This document shows, in pieces, positions 35,343-41,905 of a stretch of DNA of 64,000 bases; position 1 is the stretch's first letter; the number at the start of each line of letters is the position of its first letter. A program made the translations under genes and the position numbers. The notes under the pieces were generated by a model. That model was not told the origin of the DNA, ran no database searches, and was given only the letters and a program-made list of their open reading frames with translations. The stretch covers positions 1-64,000 of the IMG/VR virus record IMGVR_UViG_3300042402_003577. One strand, given 5' to 3'. This stretch comes from a virus.

Positions 35343-36560
35343 CTATATAAATATGTGAGTTAACCTTGCCACTTGTCCAAACTCTTTATGGTGAATAAAT
35401 CCTTCTATCGCCTTTGGTACTCCTGTATACCCATTTCTATGATGCCAGCTATCTGAAGCACTAGGACTTCTTAAACTTTCAATTGTTACTCCTATATGGT
35501 CCTTAGAGGTCTTGTGGTGTACATGGTGAGTATAAATATATCTATGCTTGCATTCACTCCATTCTTTTGATTCGTGGGCCATTAACAAAGGCAAATCATT
35601 TTGTTTTGCTCCATCCCCATGAGTTGTACCTATTAGGTTATTATGATACTTATAATACTTTCTATGTGCAATAGAGCAATCAAAAGTAATATTATCACAG
35701 TTTCTAAACCAAGTCTTAATCACATCTGCTAAGAAAAAGCCGTTAGTATAGTCATGGTTCGATGGGTTGAATGTAAAATGAACATCTGCCACTGGTATTA
35801 GCATCATTAACACATCTACATATAGCTGCTTTGCTACCAAGAAATTAGAATACCACATACCATCAGTGTCTTGTGGAGTACCGCTTGTTGTAGTTCTCCT
35901 TGGATTATCAGTGTGCAAAATATCATTTCCTGCTACAAAAATAATTTGGTCAATATTAAACCCTGATGTTTTATCCAAAATACCTTGTACCCCTTTTAAA
36001 ACTCTTTCTACCGCAATATTTACATTATATTCATCCCCTGTTTCAAAAGCCATAGCTAATTTACCGATATGAATATCCGCAGGATCTATTATCAATAGAT
36101 GGCCCTCACTACTAGGGGTTCTTTTTATTACAGGAAAAGAAGGAGAAAAACTTTGTAAATCTTCTATTAGTTCATTATAGAATCCATCTTCTTCTTTTTT
36201 CTTGTATAAAGGATTAGTAAAGAACATTGAAGCATCTTGTGTTTTTAACCACCCATGCTTTACATCTTCTACAGGCAATCCTAGTTTTTTACTTTCTTGG
36301 TAGATAGCATTTAATTCTTTAACTGTATCCACCATCTCTGTAGGAACCCATACATTAGTCCCTTCATTTATTTTTTCTTTTACAAAGGAATTTTTTCCTG
36401 ATTGTTTCAGTAAGAAATTTAATTCTTCTGGACATAGGTTAAACCCTTCTCTGTTTAGTCTTTTAAGTAAAGTTTTTTTACTCGGTCTTCCAAATTGTAG
36501 ATAATTTTGATTGTTTTCTCTCCAATTTAAAAATTTATTTATTGTTTTTTGTGCTATCAT
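35343..36560 (-). CDS. Calcineurin-like metallophosphoesterase
   Basis: A 405-aa protein with the metallophosphoesterase motif series in order: DxH as ADIHIG (161-166), GND (211-213), SNHD (267-270), THGDG (313-317) and THHVHH (344-349). An N-terminal helical region (about 10-60, GRPSKKTLLKRLNREGF and LCPEELNFLL) looks like a helix-turn-helix, suggesting DNA or RNA binding. The family hydrolyses phosphodiesters with two metal ions; nuclease or nucleotidase activity is possible. It is the first gene after the two tandem promoters at 36577 and 36618 and is followed by the tail genes. It ends with TAG. A homologue occurs in this position in other Bacteroidota phages as far as I recall. Confidence 0.85.
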   Translation of the reverse strand: MIAQKTINKFLNWRENNQNYLQFGRPSKKTLLKRLNREGFNLCPEELNFLLKQSGKNSFVKEKINEGTNVWVPTEMVDTVKELNAIYQESKKLGLPVEDVKHGWLKTQDASMFFTNPLYKKKEEDGFYNELIEDLQSFSPSFPVIKRTPSSEGHLLIIDPADIHIGKLAMAFETGDEYNVNIAVERVLKGVQGILDKTSGFNIDQIIFVAGNDILHTDNPRRTTTSGTPQDTDGMWYSNFLVAKQLYVDVLMMLIPVADVHFTFNPSNHDYTNGFFLADVIKTWFRNCDNITFDCSIAHRKYYKYHNNLIGTTHGDGAKQNDLPLLMAHESKEWSECKHRYIYTHHVHHKTSKDHIGVTIESLRSPSASDSWHHRNGYTGVPKAIEGFIHHKEFGQVARLTHIFI

Positions 36561-36576
36561 TATTATAATTTTTATG

Positions 36577-36584
36577 CAAAAGTA
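36577..36584 (-). promoter_or_regulatory. Late promoter element 1 (TACTTTTG)
   Basis: The minus strand reads TACTTTTGC, a full match to the Bacteroidota -7 element. It lies 17 bases upstream of the metallophosphoesterase ATG (36560), implying a very short leader. It is one of two copies of the same octamer 41 bases apart and should drive the tail/cargo block. Confidence 0.7.
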
Positions 36585-36617
36585 ATACTTTTTTTATTTA
36601 TCGCACATATTTTTTTA

Positions 36618-36625
36618 CAAAAGTA
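36618..36625 (-). promoter_or_regulatory. Late promoter element 2 (TACTTTTG)
   Basis: A second identical octamer on the minus strand, 41 bases upstream of the first, just downstream of the terminator at 36656-36697. The pair forms a tandem promoter for the downstream genes. Confidence 0.6.
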
Positions 36626-36655
36626 AAAAAAAATTATGATTTTATTAGTTTTTAT

Positions 36656-36697
36656 AAAAAAAATACCCCTTGCTTAAAGGGAATCAGCAAGGGGTAT
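36656..36697 (-). terminator. Strong terminator of the short RNA
   Basis: On the minus strand a perfect 12-bp stem (36697-36686 with 36674-36663), 11-nt loop, is followed by seven U (36662-36656). It ends the short RNA that starts near 36727 and separates it from the tandem promoters. Confidence 0.9.
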
Positions 36698-36727
36698 CCG
36701 ATAGAATTGCTCTATCTTTATATTTAT
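36656..36727 (-). ncRNA. Candidate short phage RNA (about 72 nt)
   Basis: A consensus promoter (36734-36741) lies only ~10 bases upstream of this stretch, and a strong intrinsic terminator ends it, so a discrete RNA of about 72 nt is predicted. Besides the terminator stem, a 6-bp hairpin forms from GATAGA and TCTATC (about 36716-36700). There is no start codon with a plausible frame. It could act as a small regulatory RNA, or as an attenuated leader whose readthrough feeds the late genes. No known family is recognised. Confidence 0.6.
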
Positions 36728-36733
36728 CTCACG

Positions 36734-36741
36734 CAAAGATA
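36734..36741 (-). promoter_or_regulatory. Promoter of the short RNA (TATCTTTG)
   Basis: TATCTTTGC on the minus strand fully matches TAnnTTTG, preceded by an A/T-rich tract without a clear -33 element. It lies between the structured-RNA region and the short RNA. Confidence 0.7.
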
Positions 36742-36839
36742 CTACTTTTTTTTTAATTAGAAGAAAAAAAATGTATTTTTTGTGATTTTTTAACATAATT
36801 ATGGCATATTACTAGAACATAAGTTATAGTATATATATT

Positions 36840-37169
36840 TAGAAAATAAAAGGTTCTCCCGAGAAAAAATCTAGGCAATTTGAATACTTTGCAATAAACG
36901 CATCTATCTTGTTTCTATTGGTAAGTTCGTTCATAAAACTCCATATACATTTCTGTACTTAGGAATATTTACTATCGTGTATTTTATAGGAAATTGGGAA
37001 GCCCAATTCTTACGTCTTTTGATCCTATTTTTTCCTCTCCTTCCCTAAAGGTATCTAAATTGTTAATCCTCGGAGGTCCTTACTTATTTAAAACTATCTA
37101 GTGAAATCTTATGAACCAGGGTTTCCCCTCAAACGTCAGGCACCAGAAATTTGTCTCAGTGAGATAAAT
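36840..37169 (-). ncRNA. Candidate structured non-coding RNA with GAAA-tetraloop receptor
   Basis: This non-coding stretch is preceded by a strong promoter (37176-37205). On the minus strand CCTAAG (36963-36958) and TATGG (36945-36941) flank a 4-bp stem capped by GAAA; this is exactly the 11-nt receptor (CCUAAG...UAUGG) for GAAA tetraloops known from self-splicing introns and RNase P, and the helix is extended by ATT/AGT. A second hairpin, AGGG-GAAA-CCCT (37129-37118), offers a GAAA loop that could dock there. A further arm pairs AATTGGG with CCCAATT (37008-36992) inside ATAGGA/TCCTAT (37028-37023 with 36991-36986). GTTCATAA (37116-37109) can pair with TTATGAAC (36936-36929). The 3' end is uncertain. 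No known family is recognised; the boundaries are approximate. Confidence 0.6.
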
Positions 37170-37175
37170 ATTCTG

Positions 37176-37205
37176 CAAATATACCTCTTTTATTTTATTT
37201 GTCAA
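37176..37205 (-). promoter_or_regulatory. Promoter of the structured RNA (TTGACA / TATATTTG)
   Basis: On the minus strand TTGACA (37205-37200) is followed after 16 bases by TATATTTG (37183-37176), which satisfies both a classical -35/-10 spacing and the Bacteroidota -33/-7 pattern. It starts six bases after the stop of the spanin-like gene. It is the best promoter in the window. Confidence 0.75.
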
Positions 37206-37210
37206 TAGTT

Positions 37211-37672
37211 TTATTTTATTTTTATTCCAAAAGCAATACCAACACCAGGCTGTATACCTTGTGGGGTAAAGGATAGAGTTGGACCAGCTATTAAAGAAAA
37301 TTTATTTCTTGCCTGCAAATATTGTATATGTTTCACTCTAACTGTATCCCTTACAAGCATTGTTTTGATTAAAGTATCTGATTTAACTATTACTTTATCA
37401 CAGTTTGTAAGGGATGTTTTTAGGGCTACTACTAAGCTGTCACAAACAGAATCTTTACCTGCAACATATCTTTCATCTATCTTATATACAATCTCTTTGG
37501 ATTTAATGTAATGATCTTTCACCACCTCTCTTTCCACTATCAATGTGTCAACTTTTCTAGACAAACTGTCTTCTAGTCTTTGTATAATAGCTTCATCTTT
37601 GGCAATAGTGTCTTTTGAAATCCACATATATACTCCTAGTAAAACAATAAGAATTATAAATAAATATTTCAT
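37211..37672 (-). CDS. Spanin-like membrane protein (153 aa)
   Basis: A 153-aa protein with an N-terminal membrane helix (residues 3-18, YLFIILIVLLGVYMWI) and a long charged, coiled-coil-like periplasmic part (about 20-115). The C-terminus (FSLIAGPTLSFTPQGIQPGVGIAFGIKIK) is beta-like and ends in alternating hydrophobic residues like an outer-membrane strand. This arrangement suits a spanin that links the inner and outer membrane and fuses them at lysis, possibly as a single-protein type. The ATG overlaps the stop of the two-TM gene by one base. It follows holin and endolysin genes, which supports a lysis role. Family assignment is by architecture only. Confidence 0.6.
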   Translation of the reverse strand: MKYLFIILIVLLGVYMWISKDTIAKDEAIIQRLEDSLSRKVDTLIVEREVVKDHYIKSKEIVYKIDERYVAGKDSVCDSLVVALKTSLTNCDKVIVKSDTLIKTMLVRDTVRVKHIQYLQARNKFSLIAGPTLSFTPQGIQPGVGIAFGIKIK

Positions 37673-37932
37673 TATTCTGCTTCGTTTTCTTCGTTTTTAT
37701 TAGATTTTATAATGCTTGTAATTTTTTCTGTAGCGGCAATACCAAATGAACCTAACACTAGTACTTCAAAAGCATTGAATATAAATTCATTTACAACAAG
37801 CTCTTTTCCTAAATATCCTGTAACAATATCTACAATTGCGAATAAAGACATCATAATAAATGCCAGGAATCCAATAACAGATTTCTCATTAATTGAATTA
37901 TCATCGCTAAACATTTCTCTAAAAAATTTCAT
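37672..37932 (-). CDS. Small two-TM membrane protein of the lysis module
   Basis: An 86-aa protein with two predicted membrane helices (about 18-41, VIGFLAFIMMSLFAIVDIVTGYL, given here in part as GFLAFIMMSLFAIV; and about 50-70, FNAFEVLVLGSFGIAAT) and an acidic, Lys-rich C-terminal tail. It lies between the M15 endolysin and the spanin-like gene and is translationally coupled to the latter (TAATG). A holin, antiholin or other lysis accessory is likely; similar small proteins occur in Bacteroidota phages. The exact role cannot be read from sequence. Confidence 0.6.
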   Translation of the reverse strand: MKFFREMFSDDNSINEKSVIGFLAFIMMSLFAIVDIVTGYLGKELVVNEFIFNAFEVLVLGSFGIAATEKITSIIKSNKNEENEAE

Positions 37933-37964
37933 AGTTTTATTTTTTAAGTTTTTGTAGTTTTAAT

Positions 37965-38432
37965 TTATTTATAAGGAACATAACTTGTTTTACCGTTAAC
38001 TTTTACGGCTTTAAGTATTTGGTTTCTTTGTTTACCAGTTGATTCATAAGAAACATGAACCCAATCAGGATTTTTATCTGTACCAAATTCCCAAATCATT
38101 TGGTCAAAATTCAAGTTATCTTTAATGTAATGGAATACTTGAGCATTAGTAACTCCACTTGAGCTACCATCCATATCAATATCAATTGCTTCACCTTGAC
38201 AATGTTGTGAGGTTAAACTACCGCCAATAGCTTGGTTTAGAGCTTTGCTTCTATATCCACTAGATATAAAAATAGGAACATTAAAATGCTCTCTAATAGG
38301 CTCGAATATTTTTTCAGCCAATAATTTAAAGTTTTCAATATGCTCAGGAGTAGGCATGTTGCTAACTCCTTTTCTTTTTGCAGTTTCTGATCTTGTAACT
38401 TCCGCTAGATCTAAATGTTTTGATAATTTCAT
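37965..38432 (-). CDS. Peptidase M15 endolysin
   Basis: A 155-aa protein of the M15 (D-Ala-D-Ala carboxypeptidase / L-Ala-D-Glu endopeptidase-like) family, which cuts peptidoglycan cross-links. Zinc-site motifs are SGYRS (58-62), SQHCQGEAID (75-84; H77 and D84 as ligands) and DWVHVS (123-128; H126). The whole protein is the catalytic domain with no cell-wall-binding part and no signal peptide, so it needs the holin to reach the wall. It belongs to the lysis module with holin upstream and two membrane proteins downstream. Confidence 0.9.
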   Translation of the reverse strand: MKLSKHLDLAEVTRSETAKRKGVSNMPTPEHIENFKLLAEKIFEPIREHFNVPIFISSGYRSKALNQAIGGSLTSQHCQGEAIDIDMDGSSSGVTNAQVFHYIKDNLNFDQMIWEFGTDKNPDWVHVSYESTGKQRNQILKAVKVNGKTSYVPYK

Positions 38433-38452
38433 GGTTTTATATTTTAAGGGTT

Positions 38453-39361
38453 TTAATTTATTTGATTAATTGTTAATATTGCTGAATAAGAACTAGGTGT
38501 AGGGTTAACTGCTTCGTAAGATTTCATACTTATAGTTTCAGAATTTGTTGTGGCCCATACAAGTTGAAAATAATCATTTGCAATAGCTTCTACAAAATAG
38601 TTAAATGATACTGTATTACGACCATTTATCTCATCATATCTAATTGGTATTGTTATATAACGAGCAGTTCCTGCTATATCAGCAATAGAATCTTCTCCAT
38701 TTTTTCTTAACCAAATAGACACATCGTTAAATTGTGTACTTATATTTTCAAATTGACAACTAAACTGTATATTATATTTTCCAGAATTTAAAAACCTAAT
38801 AAGAGTTTTATTTCCTAATAAATCAAGTTCTATATTAATCCCCTGTTCTGAAATATCTGCCGTATTAAATTTAATTCCATATCCTTCAGTATTAGTAGCC
38901 GCAAATTGACTTTCTTCATTTTTCCAAGAACCATAAGACTTTGAAATTGCACCTGTAATATAATTATACACCGCACTTGTGCTTGGATAGCTTACATCAC
39001 TTATTTCTTCGGGAATTATTACAGTAACTTTATTTGCTACATTCTCTGGTGTATATCCTAGTGCGTAAGTAACATCCCCACTTTCTAGATATACATCTCC
39101 CTGTCTTTCATTAAAAGAATTTACTCCAACTTCTGGGACTTTATTAATCCAAGTTTGAGTAACACTGTCATAAGACATTACATCTCCTTCTTCTAAATTA
39201 TCAAAAGAAATTCCTTCTACATCATTTAAATTAGGAGTGGATAAATTATAAAATCTATTATTTTGAAAATCCCATCCATAAAATTTACCTTCTGGGTTTA
39301 GATAATAAATAGTATCATTAAACCCTTGATTAGGTAAAAAATTTAAATAAGTAATTGTCAT
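38453..39361 (-). CDS. Tail fibre-type protein (302 aa)
   Basis: A 302-aa protein. Around 75-115 the pattern VNSFNERQGDVYLESGDV and TYALGYTPENVANK is the 'vN...G.V.L...DV..aLGYtP' repeat common in phage tail fibres just before the shaft. The C-terminal half (about 140-300) is beta-rich and looks like a jelly-roll/C1q-like head (KYNIQFSCQFEN, then NTVSFNYFVEAIANDYFQLVW), a known receptor-binding fold type. It lies inside the lysis module, between holin and endolysin, which is unusual but seen in compact phage genomes. It is probably a host-binding fibre; specificity unknown. Confidence 0.7.
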   Translation of the reverse strand: MTITYLNFLPNQGFNDTIYYLNPEGKFYGWDFQNNRFYNLSTPNLNDVEGISFDNLEEGDVMSYDSVTQTWINKVPEVGVNSFNERQGDVYLESGDVTYALGYTPENVANKVTVIIPEEISDVSYPSTSAVYNYITGAISKSYGSWKNEESQFAATNTEGYGIKFNTADISEQGINIELDLLGNKTLIRFLNSGKYNIQFSCQFENISTQFNDVSIWLRKNGEDSIADIAGTARYITIPIRYDEINGRNTVSFNYFVEAIANDYFQLVWATTNSETISMKSYEAVNPTPSSYSAILTINQIN

Positions 39362-39364
39362 TAA

Positions 39365-39796
39365 TTATTTATTTTTTGTAGTTTTCTTTATTTCTTGAGT
39401 TCTTATTAAAACTTCTTTTAAGTTTGTCCAAATGGAGAAACCAAAGATAGCTTTTATATTTTCATCAATACTTTTTGCCTCAACAAAGCACAAAGACAAT
39501 GTTATGAATTTAGTTAGTAAATAATCATTCTGATAGTGTGCCTTAGTGAACTCATTTATCAAATTGTAATCTATTGTAAAGAATGTTATTACTGTTAATT
39601 GATATAGTAAAAACTTGCTTATAATAACACTTGCTTTTCTAGACGTGACAGACTCCCATCCTTCTTGTTTAATTGCTTTTGTAATGCCCAATATAGTATC
39701 TAGAGCAATCATAGCTCCTACAGCTAATAATAAACCCGCTATCGGAGAAAAAAACGTAATTATGGACATTATGAATGCATTAAAATACTTTCCCAT
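39365..39796 (-). CDS. Phage holin
   Basis: A 143-aa membrane protein with a first hydrophobic pair around residues 9-35 (IITFFSPIAGLLLAVGAMIA) and LDTILGITKAIKQ, a motif typical of the holin_4/Bacteroidota phage holin family ('D...G...A'), a second membrane helix near 58-77 (ISKFLLYQLTVITFFT), and a third weaker one near 93-108. The C-terminus is basic (KKTTKNK). It would form holes in the inner membrane for the M15 endolysin. Its ATG overlaps the stop of a 37-aa ORF by one base. Confidence 0.8.
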   Translation of the reverse strand: MGKYFNAFIMSIITFFSPIAGLLLAVGAMIALDTILGITKAIKQEGWESVTSRKASVIISKFLLYQLTVITFFTIDYNLINEFTKAHYQNDYLLTKFITLSLCFVEAKSIDENIKAIFGFSIWTNLKEVLIRTQEIKKTTKNK

Positions 39797-39909
39797 TATT
39801 TCTTAGTTATAAGATTAAATACTTTTAACGCTGCAGCATCATTATCCTTTAAATAAGCATACTTTGCTTTTAAGAACTCTAACAAACTTTCTTCTGTAAA
39901 TTTACTCAT
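39796..39909 (-). CDS. Short ORF (37 aa) coupled to the holin gene
   Basis: A 37-aa ORF from ATG at 39909 to TAA at 39796-39798. It encodes MSKFTEESLLEFLKAKYAYL... ending LITKK: a charged, soluble amphipathic helix. Its stop overlaps the holin ATG (TAATG) and it starts two bases before the upstream gene's stop. The perfect packing with no gap suggests a real small gene, perhaps a holin regulator or a fibre accessory. No similarity recognised. Confidence 0.55.
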   Translation of the reverse strand: MSKFTEESLLEFLKAKYAYLKDNDAAALKVFNLITKK

Positions 39910-39911
39910 AA

Positions 39912-40364
39912 TTAATTATATTTTCTTATATCTAAAATTGTAGGTATAGTGCTCCCAATAACATCGTCTGAAGGAATTCCGTTCTTATATGAAGTAATTA
40001 GAATTGAATTAATAAAAATAGGGGCTACTTGGACTAAAAAAGTATCAGCTCCATTAGTAAAAGTGCCTCCTAATATTGTAGCATAATCTGAGGGGCTATT
40101 AAAAATAGGTTTGTCAAATACCACTGCATATTCTCCAGGATTTATATAACTATATGTTGCTGTTACTTGTAAACCATTACTAAACAAAACTTCTACTGTA
40201 GGTTCAATTGCTGCCCCAAATTGTTTTAATGAAACTGTGTAAGAAGTAAAATTGTCTAATCCACAACATTTATATATTAAGTTATACAGTCTTGTACCAG
40301 CAGTTCTCCCAAATAAAATAAAGAGGTCTTTTTTGCTTAATAATTTTTTTTCTAAAAATGCCAT
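39912..40364 (-). CDS. Fibre-region protein with shared anchor motif (150 aa)
   Basis: A 150-aa protein. The N-terminus (DLFILFGRTAGTRLYNLIYKCC) shares the pattern LFGxxAGxxLYNLxYxxC with the neighbouring 315-aa collagen-like fibre, suggesting the same virion-attachment segment. The rest is beta-rich (GLQVTATYSYINPGEYAVVF and related), a compact head-like domain. It is probably a short fibre or spike attached through that anchor. Function of the head is not recognised. Confidence 0.6.
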   Translation of the reverse strand: MAFLEKKLLSKKDLFILFGRTAGTRLYNLIYKCCGLDNFTSYTVSLKQFGAAIEPTVEVLFSNGLQVTATYSYINPGEYAVVFDKPIFNSPSDYATILGGTFTNGADTFLVQVAPIFINSILITSYKNGIPSDDVIGSTIPTILDIRKYN

Positions 40365-40383
40365 TATCTATTTATTTATCAGT

Positions 40384-41331
40384 CTAATATGTTTTGTTTA
40401 GTATAAAAATATCACTATAAATATTATTACCTGCATTATTGGAACCCCATTGAACAGTTACATCTAATGTATTGTTTATTGTAGTGTTAAATGTAGTATT
40501 GTTAATTACATTAAATGCAAACCCTTGTGTAGTAGCATTATTTGTTTTAGTATAATGAAAACCACCTAACGAAACTATTGAAGCCACTCCTACACCTCCT
40601 ACTTGTCTAATTGTAAAATCTATGTTTAAACTCCAGACATCATTTATAATTGAATTTGTCAAAGCCTGTACACCACTATCTAATAGTATAGTTCCATTTG
40701 TCTTTACCTTTATTCTTATAGTTTGGTTATTAGCAGCATTCATAACTCCACCAAATACTGCTCTAAAACTATCGCCAACTTGAAATCCATTTGCAGGTAC
40801 ACTTAAAGTTCCAACGCCACCGTTAATTAAAGAACTTTCTACTGTTGTTCCTGAAATTATTGTACTATTACCAGTTTGTGCAAATAATCCTGGCATACCT
40901 ACAGGTCCTGGAACACCTTGTATTCCCTGAATACCTTGAGGTCCTTGAGGACCAACAAATGAATATGTATTCCAATAAACCCCTAAAGTAGAAGGAGGAA
41001 TTAATGCATCATTGTTAGCTATACAAATATAATAATTACCAAGATAGTTTACAATATCTCCTATTAAATATTGATTTGTACCTATTCTTGTTGGGTCCCA
41101 TTCAAATCCTGAAAGTCCTTGTGGGCCTTGTGGACCCTGTGGTCCTTGAGGACCTGAAGCTGGTACCCAGTCTCCTTGTTGATTTAAATATAGAGCTATG
41201 TTTCCTAAAGAACTTATACCTAAGCAATCTTTAATCATGCAACAAAAATTAGCACAACTACTATATAGTAAGTTATATAATTTTCTTCCTGCTTTATATC
41301 CAAAAAGTTTTATAATTGCTTCTCTTGTCAT
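40384..41331 (-). CDS. Collagen-like tail/head fibre (315 aa)
   Basis: A 315-aa fibre. The N-terminal anchor (IIKLFGYKAGRKLYNLLYSSC) matches that of the adjacent 150-aa protein. Two short Gly-X-Y blocks follow: GPQGPQGPQGPQGLSG near 75-90 and GPQGPQGIQGIQGVPG near 130-145. They should form a collagen-like triple helix, as in many trimeric phage fibres. The C-terminus (about 160-315) is a beta-rich trimeric head with GTLSVPANGFQVGDSFR and many Asn/Thr strands. It is likely a trimeric adhesion fibre. Confidence 0.8.
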   Translation of the reverse strand: MTREAIIKLFGYKAGRKLYNLLYSSCANFCCMIKDCLGISSLGNIALYLNQQGDWVPASGPQGPQGPQGPQGLSGFEWDPTRIGTNQYLIGDIVNYLGNYYICIANNDALIPPSTLGVYWNTYSFVGPQGPQGIQGIQGVPGPVGMPGLFAQTGNSTIISGTTVESSLINGGVGTLSVPANGFQVGDSFRAVFGGVMNAANNQTIRIKVKTNGTILLDSGVQALTNSIINDVWSLNIDFTIRQVGGVGVASIVSLGGFHYTKTNNATTQGFAFNVINNTTFNTTINNTLDVTVQWGSNNAGNNIYSDIFILNKTY

Positions 41332-41340
41332 TTTTATTTA

Positions 41341-41868
41341 TTATACTGATAATACAAATAAATCACTACTTGGAGTTGCTGCCCCTACATAAAATTCTGG
41401 CATTTCAATTTCTCCAAAAAATACACCTTGTAAAGTTGCTTCTGCATACATTTCTGCAAATGTTCTATTATTTGTAGTAATAGTTGAAGGAGTTCCTCCT
41501 CCAGGAATAACAATTGTATTACCTTCAAGATCTGTTATTGTAGTGTCTGGAAAAGTAATTCCAGGAAAAGCTGTAACATTTAACCATAAATTAGTATTTA
41601 CAGACTCTAGGACTCCAAATTTATATACTTCTTCTGTAAGAATCATATCGGTAGGATTACCACTCCAAGAAGCAGGAAAATTCCATTTAATTCTAGCTTT
41701 TTGTACCCAATCTAAAAATTTATATCTATTATTAGGTTTAACTTGAAAAGCATCTAAAATTACAGTTTGATCTTTATCAGTAATTAATAAAGTTTTATTT
41801 TCTTCTGATAGAAAATCTATAAAATAATCAGTGGCTAATTTTATATATTTTACTCTAAATTCATTCAT
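41341..41868 (-). CDS. Fibre-region protein of unknown type (175 aa)
   Basis: A 175-aa protein that opens with a beta-hairpin-like stretch (VKYIKLATDYFIDF), then EENKTLLITDKDQ, a hydrophobic loop with several Trp (NRYKFLDWVQKARIKWNFPA), and a Gly/Thr/Pro-rich C-terminus. No signal peptide. It lies between the beta-helix fibre and the collagen-like fibre, so it is most likely part of the adhesion apparatus or a fibre assembly factor. No family recognised. Confidence 0.55.
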   Translation of the reverse strand: MNEFRVKYIKLATDYFIDFLSEENKTLLITDKDQTVILDAFQVKPNNRYKFLDWVQKARIKWNFPASWSGNPTDMILTEEVYKFGVLESVNTNLWLNVTAFPGITFPDTTITDLEGNTIVIPGGGTPSTITTNNRTFAEMYAEATLQGVFFGEIEMPEFYVGAATPSSDLFVLSV

Positions 41869-41905
41869 TTCTTTATATTTTATTTTTTATTTACTTAATT
41901 ATTAA

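Noticed and set aside
36839-36934. A 31-aa ORF (MNELTNRNKIDAFIAKY...) with a GGAG-like sequence before the ATG inside the structured-RNA region
   Set aside because: The GGAG and ATG fall in and just after the tetraloop-receptor helix, other genes here do not use Shine-Dalgarno sites, and the peptide matches nothing I know. I could not choose between coding and RNA use, so I kept only the RNA.
36840-37169. Group I/II intron or RNase P RNA
   Set aside because: The tetraloop receptor and GAAA hairpins fit those classes, but no flanking gene is split, I see no intron core or domain V, and the RNase P core (GAGGAAAGUCC-type and ACAGAAxxxxGGCUUA-type) is absent.
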